Source: Paenibacillus sp. Soil787 (GTDB taxonomy: Bacteria; Bacillota; Bacilli; Paenibacillales; NBRC-103111). Taken from it: a stretch of DNA of 64,000 bases. Location of the stretch: NCBI RefSeq assembly GCF_001429545.1, contig NZ_LMSP01000001.1, positions 415,189-479,188 on the forward strand, read 5' to 3'. Every line of letters starts with the position of its first letter. Within the stretch, counting starts at the first letter, position 1. Positions 47,901 to 56,433 of this stretch are shown piece after piece. The translations under genes and the position numbers were made by a program. The notes beneath the pieces were generated by a model. That model saw only the letters and a list, made by a program, of their open reading frames with translations, was not told where the DNA came from and searched no databases.

Positions 47901-50511
47901 TGTCAAAGGAAACAACGGTGCAATCACTTTGTCCAATGTGCCAATTCCTGCATCAGTCAACGGCTCCGCATATTCAACATTTACTAAGACATTTTTAACT
48001 GGTAACTATGAGGATGCCTACGTTTCTTTTATAAAGAACGGGGGAGGCATGATTGACTTTGTCATTGATGACTTTGCGATTGACGTTTTACCCTCACTGC
48101 CTCCTTTGGCTGTACCAACAGGGTTAAAAGCGACTGCTTTAAGCCCATCCCAGATTAGCGTAAGCTGGAATGAGGCGGATTTAGCAACCGAATATGATCT
48201 GGAAGTAGATGGCCAAGTAGTAACACCTGCTGTCTCTCCTTACATGCATTCCGGGTTGGCTCTCAATTCTACGCATACCTATCGAGTAAGGGCAAAGAAT
48301 ACGACGGAGACAACGGATTGGAGCGCACCTGTTAGCGCTGCGTCATTGAATGCGATTTCAATCGTTGCAGCAGCGGATGCATATGTACGTGATGGCGGAT
48401 CAGCAAATACGAACTTTGGTGCTGATCAAACAGCTCTCGTCAAGTTTGATGCAGTCGGCTATAACCGTGAGGCCTTCTACAAATTTAACTTGGAGCGTAT
48501 ACCAGCCAATGTGACCAGCGCAAAGATTAAGCTATATCCAACGACGGCTGGTGCTGTATCGCCGGGGATTAATGTCGAGCAAGTCCAGAATAATTGGAGC
48601 GAGTCTGCCATAACTTGGAACAATAAGCCATCCGTATTAGGGGCTAAATTGAATGCAAGTCCTATTATGCCTGATCTTAACACTGCATTTGTCATTGATG
48701 TGACGAATATGGCCAAGAGTGCGCTGGCTAGCCAAGATAAAAACATATCCATAAAATTAACGAATGCACTCCTGAGAGGCGGTTCTTCCGATAGTCAGTT
48801 CGCGACTAAGGAAAATAGTATAGCGCAATACTGGCCTGTAGTGGAGTATAACGCACCAGGAAGCATTAGAGGCAAGGTTGTAGACAGCAGTAATATGCCA
48901 GTTTCAGGCGCAACCGTGACAGCATCTGTCACCAGTTCCGTGTATGGTTCAGTTTATACAGCGGCGGACGGAACATATGCCATAACGGATATACCTTCAG
49001 GCTCCAGCTATTCCGTAACGGTAAGTAAAACGGGATACTTGGATGCGTCACGCACGAATGTTATTGTGCCGATGGGAGACGTTGCAATAATTGATATGAC
49101 ACTTACATCACCAATTAGCCTGCCATCAAACAACGCAGATCTGAAAGGGCTGAGCTTGTCGAGCGGACAATTGAATCCGGCATTTGCAGCGGAAACGACA
49201 TCGTACACGGCGAATGTGGGCAACGATGTGAGCAGCATAACAATAATGGCGTCTGTTTATGATGCGAATGCGACGTTGATGGTAAGCGGACAGCAGGCTG
49301 CGAGTGGCCAAGCAAGCGAACCGATCAGCCTGCAAGCAGGCAGCAATACGATCAATATTGTCGTGACGGCTCAAGACTTAACGACGAAAACGTATGCGTT
49401 GACCGTGATCCGCGAGTCTGCTCCTCCGTCAACGCCGATTCTGGACAATATCGTATCCGGTAACGGAAAGCTTACCTTGAATTGGACGCAATCAACAGGA
49501 GCAACTGGTTATAAAGTCAAATACGGAACAGCCAGCGGTTTGTATACGTCATCGGTCGATGCTGGCAATGTTTCCAGCACTACCATTGAGGGACTTCAAA
49601 ATGGAGTAACCTATTATTTCGCCATCAGCGCCTATAACTCAGGTGGAGAAAGCGGTAATTCCGACGAAAGGATTGGAGCACCAGATGGCATTCCTCCTTC
49701 AACCGAAGCAACTTTGGACGGAGTGAAAGGCACTGGTGATTGGTATACTTCAGATGTATCTGTAAAGCTTGAATCTCAAGACGATAATTCTGGTCCAGCT
49801 TCTACAGAATATTCATTGAATGTCATCCTTGGTTCGAGCGTCTTGCAGTCGACCTATGGATTCGTGCCTTATACGGCTCCACTCGTACTAAGCGATGGAA
49901 CTTATCAGGTTCAGTATCGATCGACGGACCGTGCTGGAAATGTTGAAACTCCTAAAACGATGACGGTCAATATCGATCAGACAGCACCAACAACGGTGCT
50001 CACTGCAAATGGCAGCCCATTAGTGAATGGGGCAACATTCCAAGATAACGAATTGCTAACGCTAGTTATCCAATCTGAGGATCCATTGTCTGGAGTAGCT
50101 TCACAAACGATAACCATCGATGGAGGAGAGACTTCAGCGGAACAGAAAATTGTGAATTGGGAAGGTCAACTAGGCAACCATGTGATTCAAGCAGTTGTGA
50201 CCGACCGGGCTGGAAATCGTACGCTAACCACGATTAGTGTGAACGTTACGACAAGTGCAAATGCTTTGCAGCAGCTTATCGCAAAATTTATGGCATCAGG
50301 CGAAATAAACGGATCGCTCGGGACACAAATTACAAACAAATTTACTCAGTCTCTAGACCAATTAAGCAAGGGCCATAATGATCAAGCAATTAAGCATATG
50401 GAGGATGTGTTGAAGCAAATCGAGAAAGCGAATCAAGGTGAAATTTCAGCCTATGCGAAACAAATTTTTATAATAGATGCCAATAGCATTATTGTAGATT
50501 GGTCCAAATAA
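44932..50511 (+). CDS. Secreted multidomain endo-alpha-N-acetylgalactosaminidase, family GH101
   Basis: Family GH101 releases Gal-beta-1,3-GalNAc disaccharides from serine/threonine of mucin-type glycoproteins. A signal peptide (about residues 17-46) is followed by an N-terminal beta-sandwich and the GH101 barrel (about 300-590) with clear landmarks: KGHQAEGHDSNHPDYGI, KRAGGLTDLNYF, VGVHINATEAYPEAQYYSEG, YVDVYY with nucleophile candidate Asp475, and GWAVGTEF with acid/base candidate Glu501. Downstream (approximate): CBM-like beta-sandwiches 715-890 and 905-1050, fibronectin III 1060-1140, DNRLRE/CBM96-like 1142-1310, carboxypeptidase-regulatory-like 1311-1394, cadherin-like 1395-1497, fibronectin III 1498-1587, OmpL47-type Ig-like 1588-1773, FIMAH 1775-1859. 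No sortase motif. GGAGG precedes ATG 44932. Such enzymes are best known from gut and pathogenic bacteria. The following importer may take up the released sugar. Confidence 0.88.
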   Translation: MSNRSKFIQKSLGRKCKMIMLTLLFFLAQFYSFSNLSFLGETTVLAASQATIQSTSMSVTVDDAFPRIVQYQWLRAGASQNAVFYGNEDTMNQVKINGTTYTPTVTSVKTGDTITYTLNISSIGVTMTLYFKVTDNIVEFKVSDIAENGATKVMTFEIPNQNLISIRDDQAGAQETGVDVKGSVNYDDNSKEEYNTLSTKAVDANPVAKSYLILNTDKLAATMYNNAINTTPTTGSKILGDKFETRYYYQTVSKTSYKRMGAWNNAWTYREVPTEIMELPYAKITITPDINNDSKVDWQDGAIAYRQIMKIPYGADTIKKSFAGIAYTRGSLAQWPFLRTLDMVKKINLYTDGFGQFLEYKGHQAEGHDSNHPDYGININKRAGGLTDLNYFVNEAAKYNTSVGVHINATEAYPEAQYYSEGLLRQPHAPGWNSLDQAYLIDQYKDATNLGSHGLADRLAELKSNVPGLKWVYVDVYYFQGYPEWKLGTELNKNGWAVGTEFQGALEDYAVWNHVPQMKSQVVRFMKNGVADSFGFNPMLLKSRHAGSMGYGDDGNDDQGNNTGLISQMKIFFTNNLLMKYMQNFDIMKWTNNRIDFTNNVYVKETTPEPNPVVELYKDNKKIAAYQNNYDTSTYNISNVSAKVFIPWDPQSETKIYHYNTAGGSTTWDLPDSWSGMDKVKLYQLSDTGKTFVKDLGVTNGQVTIDATANTPYVIYKSEQTNPVMTWGEGGFVKDPGFDSHDLSPATSAWTIASTSGSTSHIQISNSNVGETYLNVNGNNGADATLSQTLTGLTPGKTYQLSAWMEVNGRTGTIGVNNYGGSEVTNTMEKSELTNQYYNTLRYSRNNMQRIKLEFTVPSNHTSADIYFKANAGTSASYMYLDDVRIVEMNTTPFGSHYFFEDFESNDEGIGPFVQTKLVGRIHRSEFHNGFTTDTINGNYSLKMRQTTSTETGEYMRTVPYNVKLQPNTLYKMSFNYQLGQINSGAYSVAVKGNNGAITLSNVPIPASVNGSAYSTFTKTFLTGNYEDAYVSFIKNGGGMIDFVIDDFAIDVLPSLPPLAVPTGLKATALSPSQISVSWNEADLATEYDLEVDGQVVTPAVSPYMHSGLALNSTHTYRVRAKNTTETTDWSAPVSAASLNAISIVAAADAYVRDGGSANTNFGADQTALVKFDAVGYNREAFYKFNLERIPANVTSAKIKLYPTTAGAVSPGINVEQVQNNWSESAITWNNKPSVLGAKLNASPIMPDLNTAFVIDVTNMAKSALASQDKNISIKLTNALLRGGSSDSQFATKENSIAQYWPVVEYNAPGSIRGKVVDSSNMPVSGATVTASVTSSVYGSVYTAADGTYAITDIPSGSSYSVTVSKTGYLDASRTNVIVPMGDVAIIDMTLTSPISLPSNNADLKGLSLSSGQLNPAFAAETTSYTANVGNDVSSITIMASVYDANATLMVSGQQAASGQASEPISLQAGSNTINIVVTAQDLTTKTYALTVIRESAPPSTPILDNIVSGNGKLTLNWTQSTGATGYKVKYGTASGLYTSSVDAGNVSSTTIEGLQNGVTYYFAISAYNSGGESGNSDERIGAPDGIPPSTEATLDGVKGTGDWYTSDVSVKLESQDDNSGPASTEYSLNVILGSSVLQSTYGFVPYTAPLVLSDGTYQVQYRSTDRAGNVETPKTMTVNIDQTAPTTVLTANGSPLVNGATFQDNELLTLVIQSEDPLSGVASQTITIDGGETSAEQKIVNWEGQLGNHVIQAVVTDRAGNRTLTTISVNVTTSANALQQLIAKFMASGEINGSLGTQITNKFTQSLDQLSKGHNDQAIKHMEDVLKQIEKANQGEISAYAKQIFIIDANSIIVDWSK

Positions 50512-50515
50512 TTCC

Positions 50516-50561
50516 AATAAGAACGCGGTCAGGAGCCATCGCTCTTGATCGCGTTCTTATT
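50516..50561 (+). terminator. Terminator after the GH101 gene
   Basis: AATAAGAACGCG (50516-50527) pairs with CGCGTTCTTATT (50550-50561). It separates the GH101 gene from the importer, which has its own promoter module B. Confidence 0.85.
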
Positions 50562-50574
50562 ACTTATTTCTTCC

Positions 50575-50685
50575 GCAAAAAATGCGACAATTGCCCGTTC
50601 GCAGCATTCCGTGAACCGTCCGAAGCGCTGCCGAGCTCCTCGCAATAATTGCGCCTTGTTTGTTACAGAAGATCAATCGTATATT
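50575..50685 (+). promoter_or_regulatory. Promoter module B with two GCAA-N3-TTGC palindromes (upstream of the importer)
   Basis: GCAAAAAATGC (50575-50585, one mismatch) and GCAATAATTGC (50642-50652, extended to CGCAATAATTGCG) precede TTGTTT (50656-50661), an 18-base spacer and TATATT (50680-50685). The gap between second palindrome and -35 is 3 bases (GCC), as in module A. The two modules share further sequence down to the ribosome site AACAAGAGGTGATGA. Confidence 0.65.
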
Positions 50686-50729
50686 TCGATTATGAAATCT
50701 GCGCAAGTCGCAACAAGAGGTGATGACAT

Positions 50730-51647
50730 ATGACATTATTCTTAAAGGATTGGGCTGTAGCCCTAAAAAGAGATAGGTATTTATATCTGCTTATGGCGCC
50801 AGGCATTTTGTTCTTTCTCATCTTCAAATACGGTTCGATGTGGGGGCTGACGCTGGCGTTCCAAAACTATTCTCCATTCCTCGGTTTCTGGAAGAGCGAA
50901 TGGGTCGGCTTCAAGTATTTCATTGATTTCCTGACGAATCCCGACTTCTTTAAACTACTGAGGAACACGATGGCGATTAGTTTCCTGAACATCCTGTTCT
51001 TTTTCCCGGCGCCGATCATTCTGGCTCTCATGCTCAACGAAGTACGGCGCTTAAAGTTCAAGAAGCTTGTACAAACGGCGATATATCTGCCCCATTTCGT
51101 TTCTTGGGTTGTCATCGCGGGGATATGCTTCATCCTGCTTAGCAAGTCGTCCGGCGTTGTGAATGGGCTGATTGCGGACATGGGCGGGACGAAAATCGAT
51201 TTTCTGACGAACGCCAATACGTTTTGGCTTTTGCTGACCGCGCAAAGCATTTGGAAGGATGCCGGATATGGCACCATTATTTTCTTGGCGGCGCTGACGA
51301 GCATCAATCCCGAACAATATGAAGCGGCGGAAATCGACGGAGCAAGCCGCTGGAAGCAGTTGCTGTATATCACGCTTCCGGGCATTAAGTCAACGATTGT
51401 GGTGCTGCTCATCCTTCGATTGGGGACGGTTATGGACGTCGGCTTCGAGCAGGTATATCTGATGAATAGCGCGCCTGTAGAAAGTATAGGCGACGTCTTC
51501 GATACTTACGCATACCGCGTTGGGGTCCAGCAGGGCCGGTTCAGCTTCGCCGTTGCTGCAGGCATGTTCAAATCGGTCGTAGGTTTAATCTTGGTGGTTG
51601 CAGCAAACCGCATCGCTAAGAAAATGGGAGAGGAAGGGGTATACTAG
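50730..51647 (+). CDS. LplB-type sugar ABC transporter permease
   Basis: First channel subunit of the locus 3 importer, 305 residues. The first helix is YLYLLMAPGILFFLIFKYGS, the EAA loop is EAAEIDGASRWKQLLYITLP and the C-terminus is AANRIAKKMGEEGVY, as in LplB-like proteins. The ribosome site GAGGTG lies nine bases before ATG 50730. It is immediately followed by the YtcP-type gene. Confidence 0.92.
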   Translation: MTLFLKDWAVALKRDRYLYLLMAPGILFFLIFKYGSMWGLTLAFQNYSPFLGFWKSEWVGFKYFIDFLTNPDFFKLLRNTMAISFLNILFFFPAPIILALMLNEVRRLKFKKLVQTAIYLPHFVSWVVIAGICFILLSKSSGVVNGLIADMGGTKIDFLTNANTFWLLLTAQSIWKDAGYGTIIFLAALTSINPEQYEAAEIDGASRWKQLLYITLPGIKSTIVVLLILRLGTVMDVGFEQVYLMNSAPVESIGDVFDTYAYRVGVQQGRFSFAVAAGMFKSVVGLILVVAANRIAKKMGEEGVY

Positions 51648-51648
51648 C

Positions 51649-52509
51649 ATGAAACATTCCTCCAAATGGTTAGACGTTGTTATCTATACGGCGCTGTTTC
51701 TATTTTCCGTATCTACGGTAGTGCCTTTCATCTATATCACGATCGTATCCTTCACGGATCCGCATGAATTTATAACGACACCAGTTATGTTGTTTCCACA
51801 TTCATGGAGTATTGCATCATATCGCTACATCTTGTCGTCCAATCAATTCGTGAATTCACTGCTACTCACAACGGCATTAACCATTGTAGGCACGGTCTGT
51901 GCGCTGCTGGTGACCTCCGGATTAGCGTACGGCTTATCGCGCAGAAGGCTAAAAGGCCGCAATTTTATCCTCACGGCTATCCTGTTCACGATGCTGTTTA
52001 ATCCCGGCATCATGCCTAACTATTTGCTGATCCGGAATCTAGGCCTCTTGAACAGCTTTTGGGCACTAGTCCTGCCAGGCTTGGCGACTGCCTTCTATGT
52101 ATTACTGATGAAAAGCTTCTTTCAAGACGTGCCAGCCGAGCTTGAGGAATCAGGTAAAATCGATGGCTGCTCGGATGTCGGTATCTTTTTCCGGATCATA
52201 CTTCCGATCTCGCTCCCAGTTATCGCTGCTTTCAGTTTGTTTTACGGCGTTGGCTACTGGAACACTTATTTTGGTGGTGTGTTGTACATCAATAAGGACA
52301 CGCTGCGGCCACTCCAAGTCGTCTTGCAGCAAATGCTGTCCGCAAGCTCTGCCGGAGCTGATTACGGAGAATCATCGGGAGCGGTTGTACCCACCGAAAC
52401 CGTGAAAATGGCAGCCGTTGTCCTTGCAGCTGTTCCTATTGTCATGGTCTATCCGTTTCTTCAGAAATATTTTGTGAAAGGCTTGACGCTTGGCTCGGTG
52501 AAGGGCTAA
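51649..52509 (+). CDS. YtcP-type sugar ABC transporter permease
   Basis: Second channel subunit, 286 residues from ATG 51649, behind AGGAAGGGG. Helices include VVIYTALFLFSVSTVVPFIY; the EAA loop is EESGKIDGCSDVGIFFRIIL and the end is KYFVKGLTLGSVKG. The frame is open 17 codons further upstream, but that overlaps the preceding gene and is not part of the family. Confidence 0.92.
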   Translation: MKHSSKWLDVVIYTALFLFSVSTVVPFIYITIVSFTDPHEFITTPVMLFPHSWSIASYRYILSSNQFVNSLLLTTALTIVGTVCALLVTSGLAYGLSRRRLKGRNFILTAILFTMLFNPGIMPNYLLIRNLGLLNSFWALVLPGLATAFYVLLMKSFFQDVPAELEESGKIDGCSDVGIFFRIILPISLPVIAAFSLFYGVGYWNTYFGGVLYINKDTLRPLQVVLQQMLSASSAGADYGESSGAVVPTETVKMAAVVLAAVPIVMVYPFLQKYFVKGLTLGSVKG

Positions 52510-52622
52510 GGCAGATGTCCTTTGAAGGGGGGATGCCGTTCTTAGGCATGGTTCAATAAGGTTGAGTGTTTTTTAGAGGAAATTAATAACGCAGTACAAA
52601 AATAGCTTAGGGGGAACAATCA

Positions 52623-54188
52623 ATGAAAAAACATTTTAACATGGTAGGTCTTACTGCTACAGCGGCGTTGTTAATACTTACAACTGCTTGCGGAAGCGGT
52701 ACGGACAAAAAAGCGGATTCGACACAACCGTCAGCTACAAAAGAGGCAGCTAAGGCGCTTACTGAAATTACGATCATCGCACCTACTTACAATGATGTGC
52801 CTAAGAATGATTTGGAAGCGATTGGGCAAGTCAACCAGAAACTCAATGTTAAAATCAATGCTTCATATGTCCCTTCTAATAACTACGACGACAAAGTCAA
52901 CGTCATGCTCTCGTCCAACGACTTACCGGATTTGACGGTTGTATGGGACATTACGAAGCAAAATTGGACGCAAGCGCTTCAGCAAGGTGCTTTCTGGGAT
53001 TTGACGCCTTATATCAAGAACTACCCGAATTTATCCAAAATTGACGCAGGCATATATAGCGCTCTTTCGTTTAACGGCAAAACGATGGGTGTACCGCGAG
53101 TCAGACCGCAGGATGGTCATGAGTCATTGATTATTCGTAAAGACTGGCTGGATAAATTAGGCTTGCAGGTACCAAAGACAACGGACGACATGTATAAAGT
53201 CATGGAGGCGTTTACTAAGAACGATCCGGATGGCGATGGCAAGCCTGATACTTACGGTTTTGCATCGTATTCTACTCCTGGGCCTCAAACTTACTTATTT
53301 TCGATGTTCGGTTCCTCTACGGCCGGGGGTATTTCGCAAGGATGGGCGAAGGACAGCTCAGATAAATTGATTCCGGCTTTCACAACTCCACAAATGAAAA
53401 CAGCTCTTACTTATTGGAGCAAAGCATTCAAGGAAGGCTTAATTGTACCTGATTACCCGGTCATGAAAGCACAGCAGTTAAAGGATATGTTCATCCAGGG
53501 CAAAATCGGTATGTACATCGGAAACATTGTCGACATTTACAATTCTCCAAACATGATTAAAGAACTGCAGAAGACGAATCCCAAAGCAGATGCTGTAGCA
53601 TATGAGCTTCCTGTTGCCCCGGATGGCAAACATTACTATGAACGTAGTTCAGGGAATTTCGGACAATTGATGATCAACAAGAAAGTTCCTGAGGACAAAA
53701 TGAAGAAAATTTTGGAACTCATGGATTACGGCAACACGCTAGAAGGTTGGAAACAAATCAATTATGGCGTCAAGGATAAAGACTATACAGATACGAACAT
53801 TCCAACGATTGTCGTTCAAACAGATGCGGGTAAGGCGAATCAGTATCCAAACCCGGGTCAATGGATCCCTAGCTACTTTAACAAATATGCAAGAGCCGAG
53901 AATGGAGATATGTCACCTGAAATCATTAAATATGATCATGATCTCGTTGACAGCATTAACAAGAATTCTATTCTGGATCCAGCCACAGGGATTAATACAC
54001 CAACAAATGCAGAGAAGGGCGCTGACTTCCTCAAGAAAATTTATGACAATGAAATTAATACGCTTGTAGGCAAAAACAGTTTGGAAGATTGGGACAAATT
54101 CGTTAAATCGATGCTTGACGATGCTTCCTACCAGAAGCTCGCCAAAGAAGTGAACGACGCCTATAAAGCGAAAACTGGCGGCAAATAA
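52623..54188 (+). CDS. Extracellular sugar-binding lipoprotein (LplA-like)
   Basis: 521 residues; lipoprotein signal MKKHFNMVGLTATAALLILT with lipobox TTAC. Landmarks of the long binding-protein family are NYDDKVNVMLSSNDLPDLTV, DGHESLIIRKDWLDKLGLQV and KNDPDGDGKPDTYGFASY (Ca-binding-like loop). GGGGG precedes ATG 52623. It completes the locus 3 importer; the likely ligand is a glycan fragment released by GH101 or handled by the heparinase-like lyase. Confidence 0.92.
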   Translation: MKKHFNMVGLTATAALLILTTACGSGTDKKADSTQPSATKEAAKALTEITIIAPTYNDVPKNDLEAIGQVNQKLNVKINASYVPSNNYDDKVNVMLSSNDLPDLTVVWDITKQNWTQALQQGAFWDLTPYIKNYPNLSKIDAGIYSALSFNGKTMGVPRVRPQDGHESLIIRKDWLDKLGLQVPKTTDDMYKVMEAFTKNDPDGDGKPDTYGFASYSTPGPQTYLFSMFGSSTAGGISQGWAKDSSDKLIPAFTTPQMKTALTYWSKAFKEGLIVPDYPVMKAQQLKDMFIQGKIGMYIGNIVDIYNSPNMIKELQKTNPKADAVAYELPVAPDGKHYYERSSGNFGQLMINKKVPEDKMKKILELMDYGNTLEGWKQINYGVKDKDYTDTNIPTIVVQTDAGKANQYPNPGQWIPSYFNKYARAENGDMSPEIIKYDHDLVDSINKNSILDPATGINTPTNAEKGADFLKKIYDNEINTLVGKNSLEDWDKFVKSMLDDASYQKLAKEVNDAYKAKTGGK

Positions 54189-54231
54189 GTACGATAAACT
54201 ACGCAATAATAGCGATTTGCATATGACGGCG

Positions 54232-54260
54232 GGTGCGGTGTTTACCGTGCCTTTTTTTTT
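54232..54260 (+). terminator. Terminator after the locus 3 importer
   Basis: GGTGCGGT (54232-54239) pairs (with two G-T wobbles) with ACCGTGCC (54244-54251), followed by nine T residues. Confidence 0.8.
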
Positions 54261-54263
54261 ATT

Positions 54264-54354
54264 AGATAAAAAAGTATAAGTTTTATACTTTTGCTTCGCA
54301 TCTAACTTGACAAACGCGCTCGTCCCAGAAGGACGACGGAATCGTTTATCCTTG
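54264..54354. repeat. Intergenic hairpin repeat, copy 3
   Basis: ~91 bases nearly identical to copy 2: AGATAA, AGTATAAGTTTTATACT, TTTGCTTCGCATCTA, CTTGACAAACGCGCTCGTCC, GAAGGACGACGGAATCG, TTTATCCTTG. It starts 3 bases after the T-run of the preceding terminator and ends 43 bases before the lyase start. Confidence 0.9.
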
Positions 54355-54397
54355 TTTGGATGCGTATAATTTGAATCTCAAAGGAAGAGTGAATAAT

Positions 54398-56266
54398 ATG
54401 CTTGTGGAGCGATATGCGAATGATATTTCCAGACTAATAACTGCTTATGGAAACTATCATCCTTACCCAAAGGTTGAGAATAGAGAAATATGGGATTTAA
54501 TTCCCAGTTCCATCCAAAAACATTGGATTTCTAAGGGAGAAACTCACCTTGGCTTTTCATGGCCGGCAATTACGGCTGTAGATTACATGGAATATTCAAA
54601 AAATGGAAATGTTGTCCGATTTCAGAACAAATATGAGGAACGCAGGATTGCACTCACTTCCTTAGTTCTTGCAGAATGTATGGAGGGAGCAGGCCGCTTT
54701 ACCGATCAGATCATGAATGGGATCTGGACCATATGCGAAGAATCCTCCTGGGTAATTCCCGCTCATATGGTAATTTCCAAAGCAAGTTCATCCGACTGTA
54801 TACCTAATATTTCCGACCAATACATCGATTTGTTTGCCTCGGAGACGGCCAGTTTAATGGCAACAACACATTACCTTTTGCAAAAACCGCTGGATGCAGT
54901 TAGTCCCAATATATGCGGTCGAATTCGTATGGAAATGAAGCGCCGCATTTTTGATCCATATCTGGAACGCAACGACTTGTGGTGGATGGGGCTGCAAACG
55001 AATCGTAAAATGAACAACTGGAATCCGTGGATCAACTCCAACTGTCTTTCTGCTTTCCTTCTGCTGGAGAGAAGCGATGAGCGTCGTTATCGGGCAATAG
55101 AAAAGGTCATGCGCACCCTTGATCGGTATATCGGCGATTGCAGTACGGACGGTGGATGCGATGAAGGTCCGGTTTACTGGGATCGTGCCGGCGGGGCATT
55201 GTTTGACTGCCTGGAACTATTTTACGAAGCTTCCCAAGGCAAGATGAACTTGTATAATGAGCCATTGATTAAAGAAATCGGACGCTACTTATACAGAGTT
55301 CACATTGACGATACCAACTTTGTCAACTTTGCCGATAGCAGCGCTAAATTTGAAATAGCAGCTGATATCGCGTATCGATACGGATTTAGGATTGGGGATC
55401 GGCAATTGATAAGATTGGCGTCATCTGCGTACCAAACGAACAAACCGCCGCTCTCTAGATGGCTGACGCTGCATCGCATGATACCTTCCTTTTTTCTGGA
55501 TGACAAAATTATAGGGAAAAAAGAAACGCCCCCATTTGTTCGCGATGCATGGCTGAACAGTATCCAAGTTATGACAGCGAGGGAACAAGAAGGCTCCAGC
55601 CGTGGTTTGTATCTGGCCGTTAAAGGGGGCCATAACGATGAGAGCCATAATCATAATGATATCGGTCATTTCCTTGTATATTCGGACGGGAGCCCTTTTC
55701 TTATTGATATCGGTGTCGAAACGTATACCGCCAAGACGTTTAGTTTACAGCGTTACGAAATTTGGACGATGAAGTCCGCCTATCACAATGTACCCCTAGT
55801 AAACGGGATTCAGCAGCAGGCGGGAAGTGCCTTCAAAGCAAGTGAAGTAAGCTACCGGAGCGAAGATGAATTAGCGCAAATCTCGATGAACATTGCCGGT
55901 TCGTATCCTCAAGAGTCAGGATTGGGCACGTGGAAACGCACGTTCAACTTTCATCGAAATGAAGAAGCATATATCGAGATCGTGGACGATTTTGAACTCA
56001 GTCAAGAAACCGATGCTATTCAGCTGAATTTGATAACCCCGGACATGCCTCAAATTGAAAATACAGGAACGATCCTGCTGCGGAATGCGGCAGGCGAGCA
56101 ATTACGGATCGATTATGACGGAAGCCAACTGATTGCATACTTCGAAGAAATCACTCTAACCGATGAAAAATTACAGGTTGTTTGGGGTGAGTTTCTTTAT
56201 AGAATAACTCTGAAGGCAAAGTTTCCTGTCAATGCTTCTGTGTGGACAATGAACATTAGGAAGTGA
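54398..56266 (+). CDS. Heparinase II/III-like polysaccharide lyase, no signal peptide
   Basis: 622 residues. The helical N-terminal domain contains NLLWWMGL-like LERNDLWWMGLQTNRKMNNW and WNPWINSN; the C-terminal beta-sandwich carries the heparinase II/III signature GGHNDESHNHNDIGHFLVYS with the expected His residues. Related proteins cleave uronic-acid polysaccharides, though many members have unknown substrates. No signal peptide, so it acts inside on imported fragments. AAAGGAAG lies ten bases before ATG 54398; an in-frame ATG at 54356 lacks a ribosome site and begins in the flank of repeat copy 3. Confidence 0.82.
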   Translation: MLVERYANDISRLITAYGNYHPYPKVENREIWDLIPSSIQKHWISKGETHLGFSWPAITAVDYMEYSKNGNVVRFQNKYEERRIALTSLVLAECMEGAGRFTDQIMNGIWTICEESSWVIPAHMVISKASSSDCIPNISDQYIDLFASETASLMATTHYLLQKPLDAVSPNICGRIRMEMKRRIFDPYLERNDLWWMGLQTNRKMNNWNPWINSNCLSAFLLLERSDERRYRAIEKVMRTLDRYIGDCSTDGGCDEGPVYWDRAGGALFDCLELFYEASQGKMNLYNEPLIKEIGRYLYRVHIDDTNFVNFADSSAKFEIAADIAYRYGFRIGDRQLIRLASSAYQTNKPPLSRWLTLHRMIPSFFLDDKIIGKKETPPFVRDAWLNSIQVMTAREQEGSSRGLYLAVKGGHNDESHNHNDIGHFLVYSDGSPFLIDIGVETYTAKTFSLQRYEIWTMKSAYHNVPLVNGIQQQAGSAFKASEVSYRSEDELAQISMNIAGSYPQESGLGTWKRTFNFHRNEEAYIEIVDDFELSQETDAIQLNLITPDMPQIENTGTILLRNAAGEQLRIDYDGSQLIAYFEEITLTDEKLQVVWGEFLYRITLKAKFPVNASVWTMNIRK

Positions 56267-56433
56267 TATGTAATCCCGTTGTCTGGAATAATCGATTAGT
56301 AAATTACGAGATGTAGGCGTAGTGAAATCGGCCAATCTTTCAATTTTGGGTCTTTTCGGAGAATTAGGATTGAACTGGATGCCACTGCCATGTAAGATAA
56401 AGCACATACAGTAGCAAGATGAAAGGTGCATCT

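Noticed and set aside
41199-54354. Three hairpin repeats as a CRISPR array
   Set aside because: Only three copies, kilobases apart and without spacers; no cas genes.
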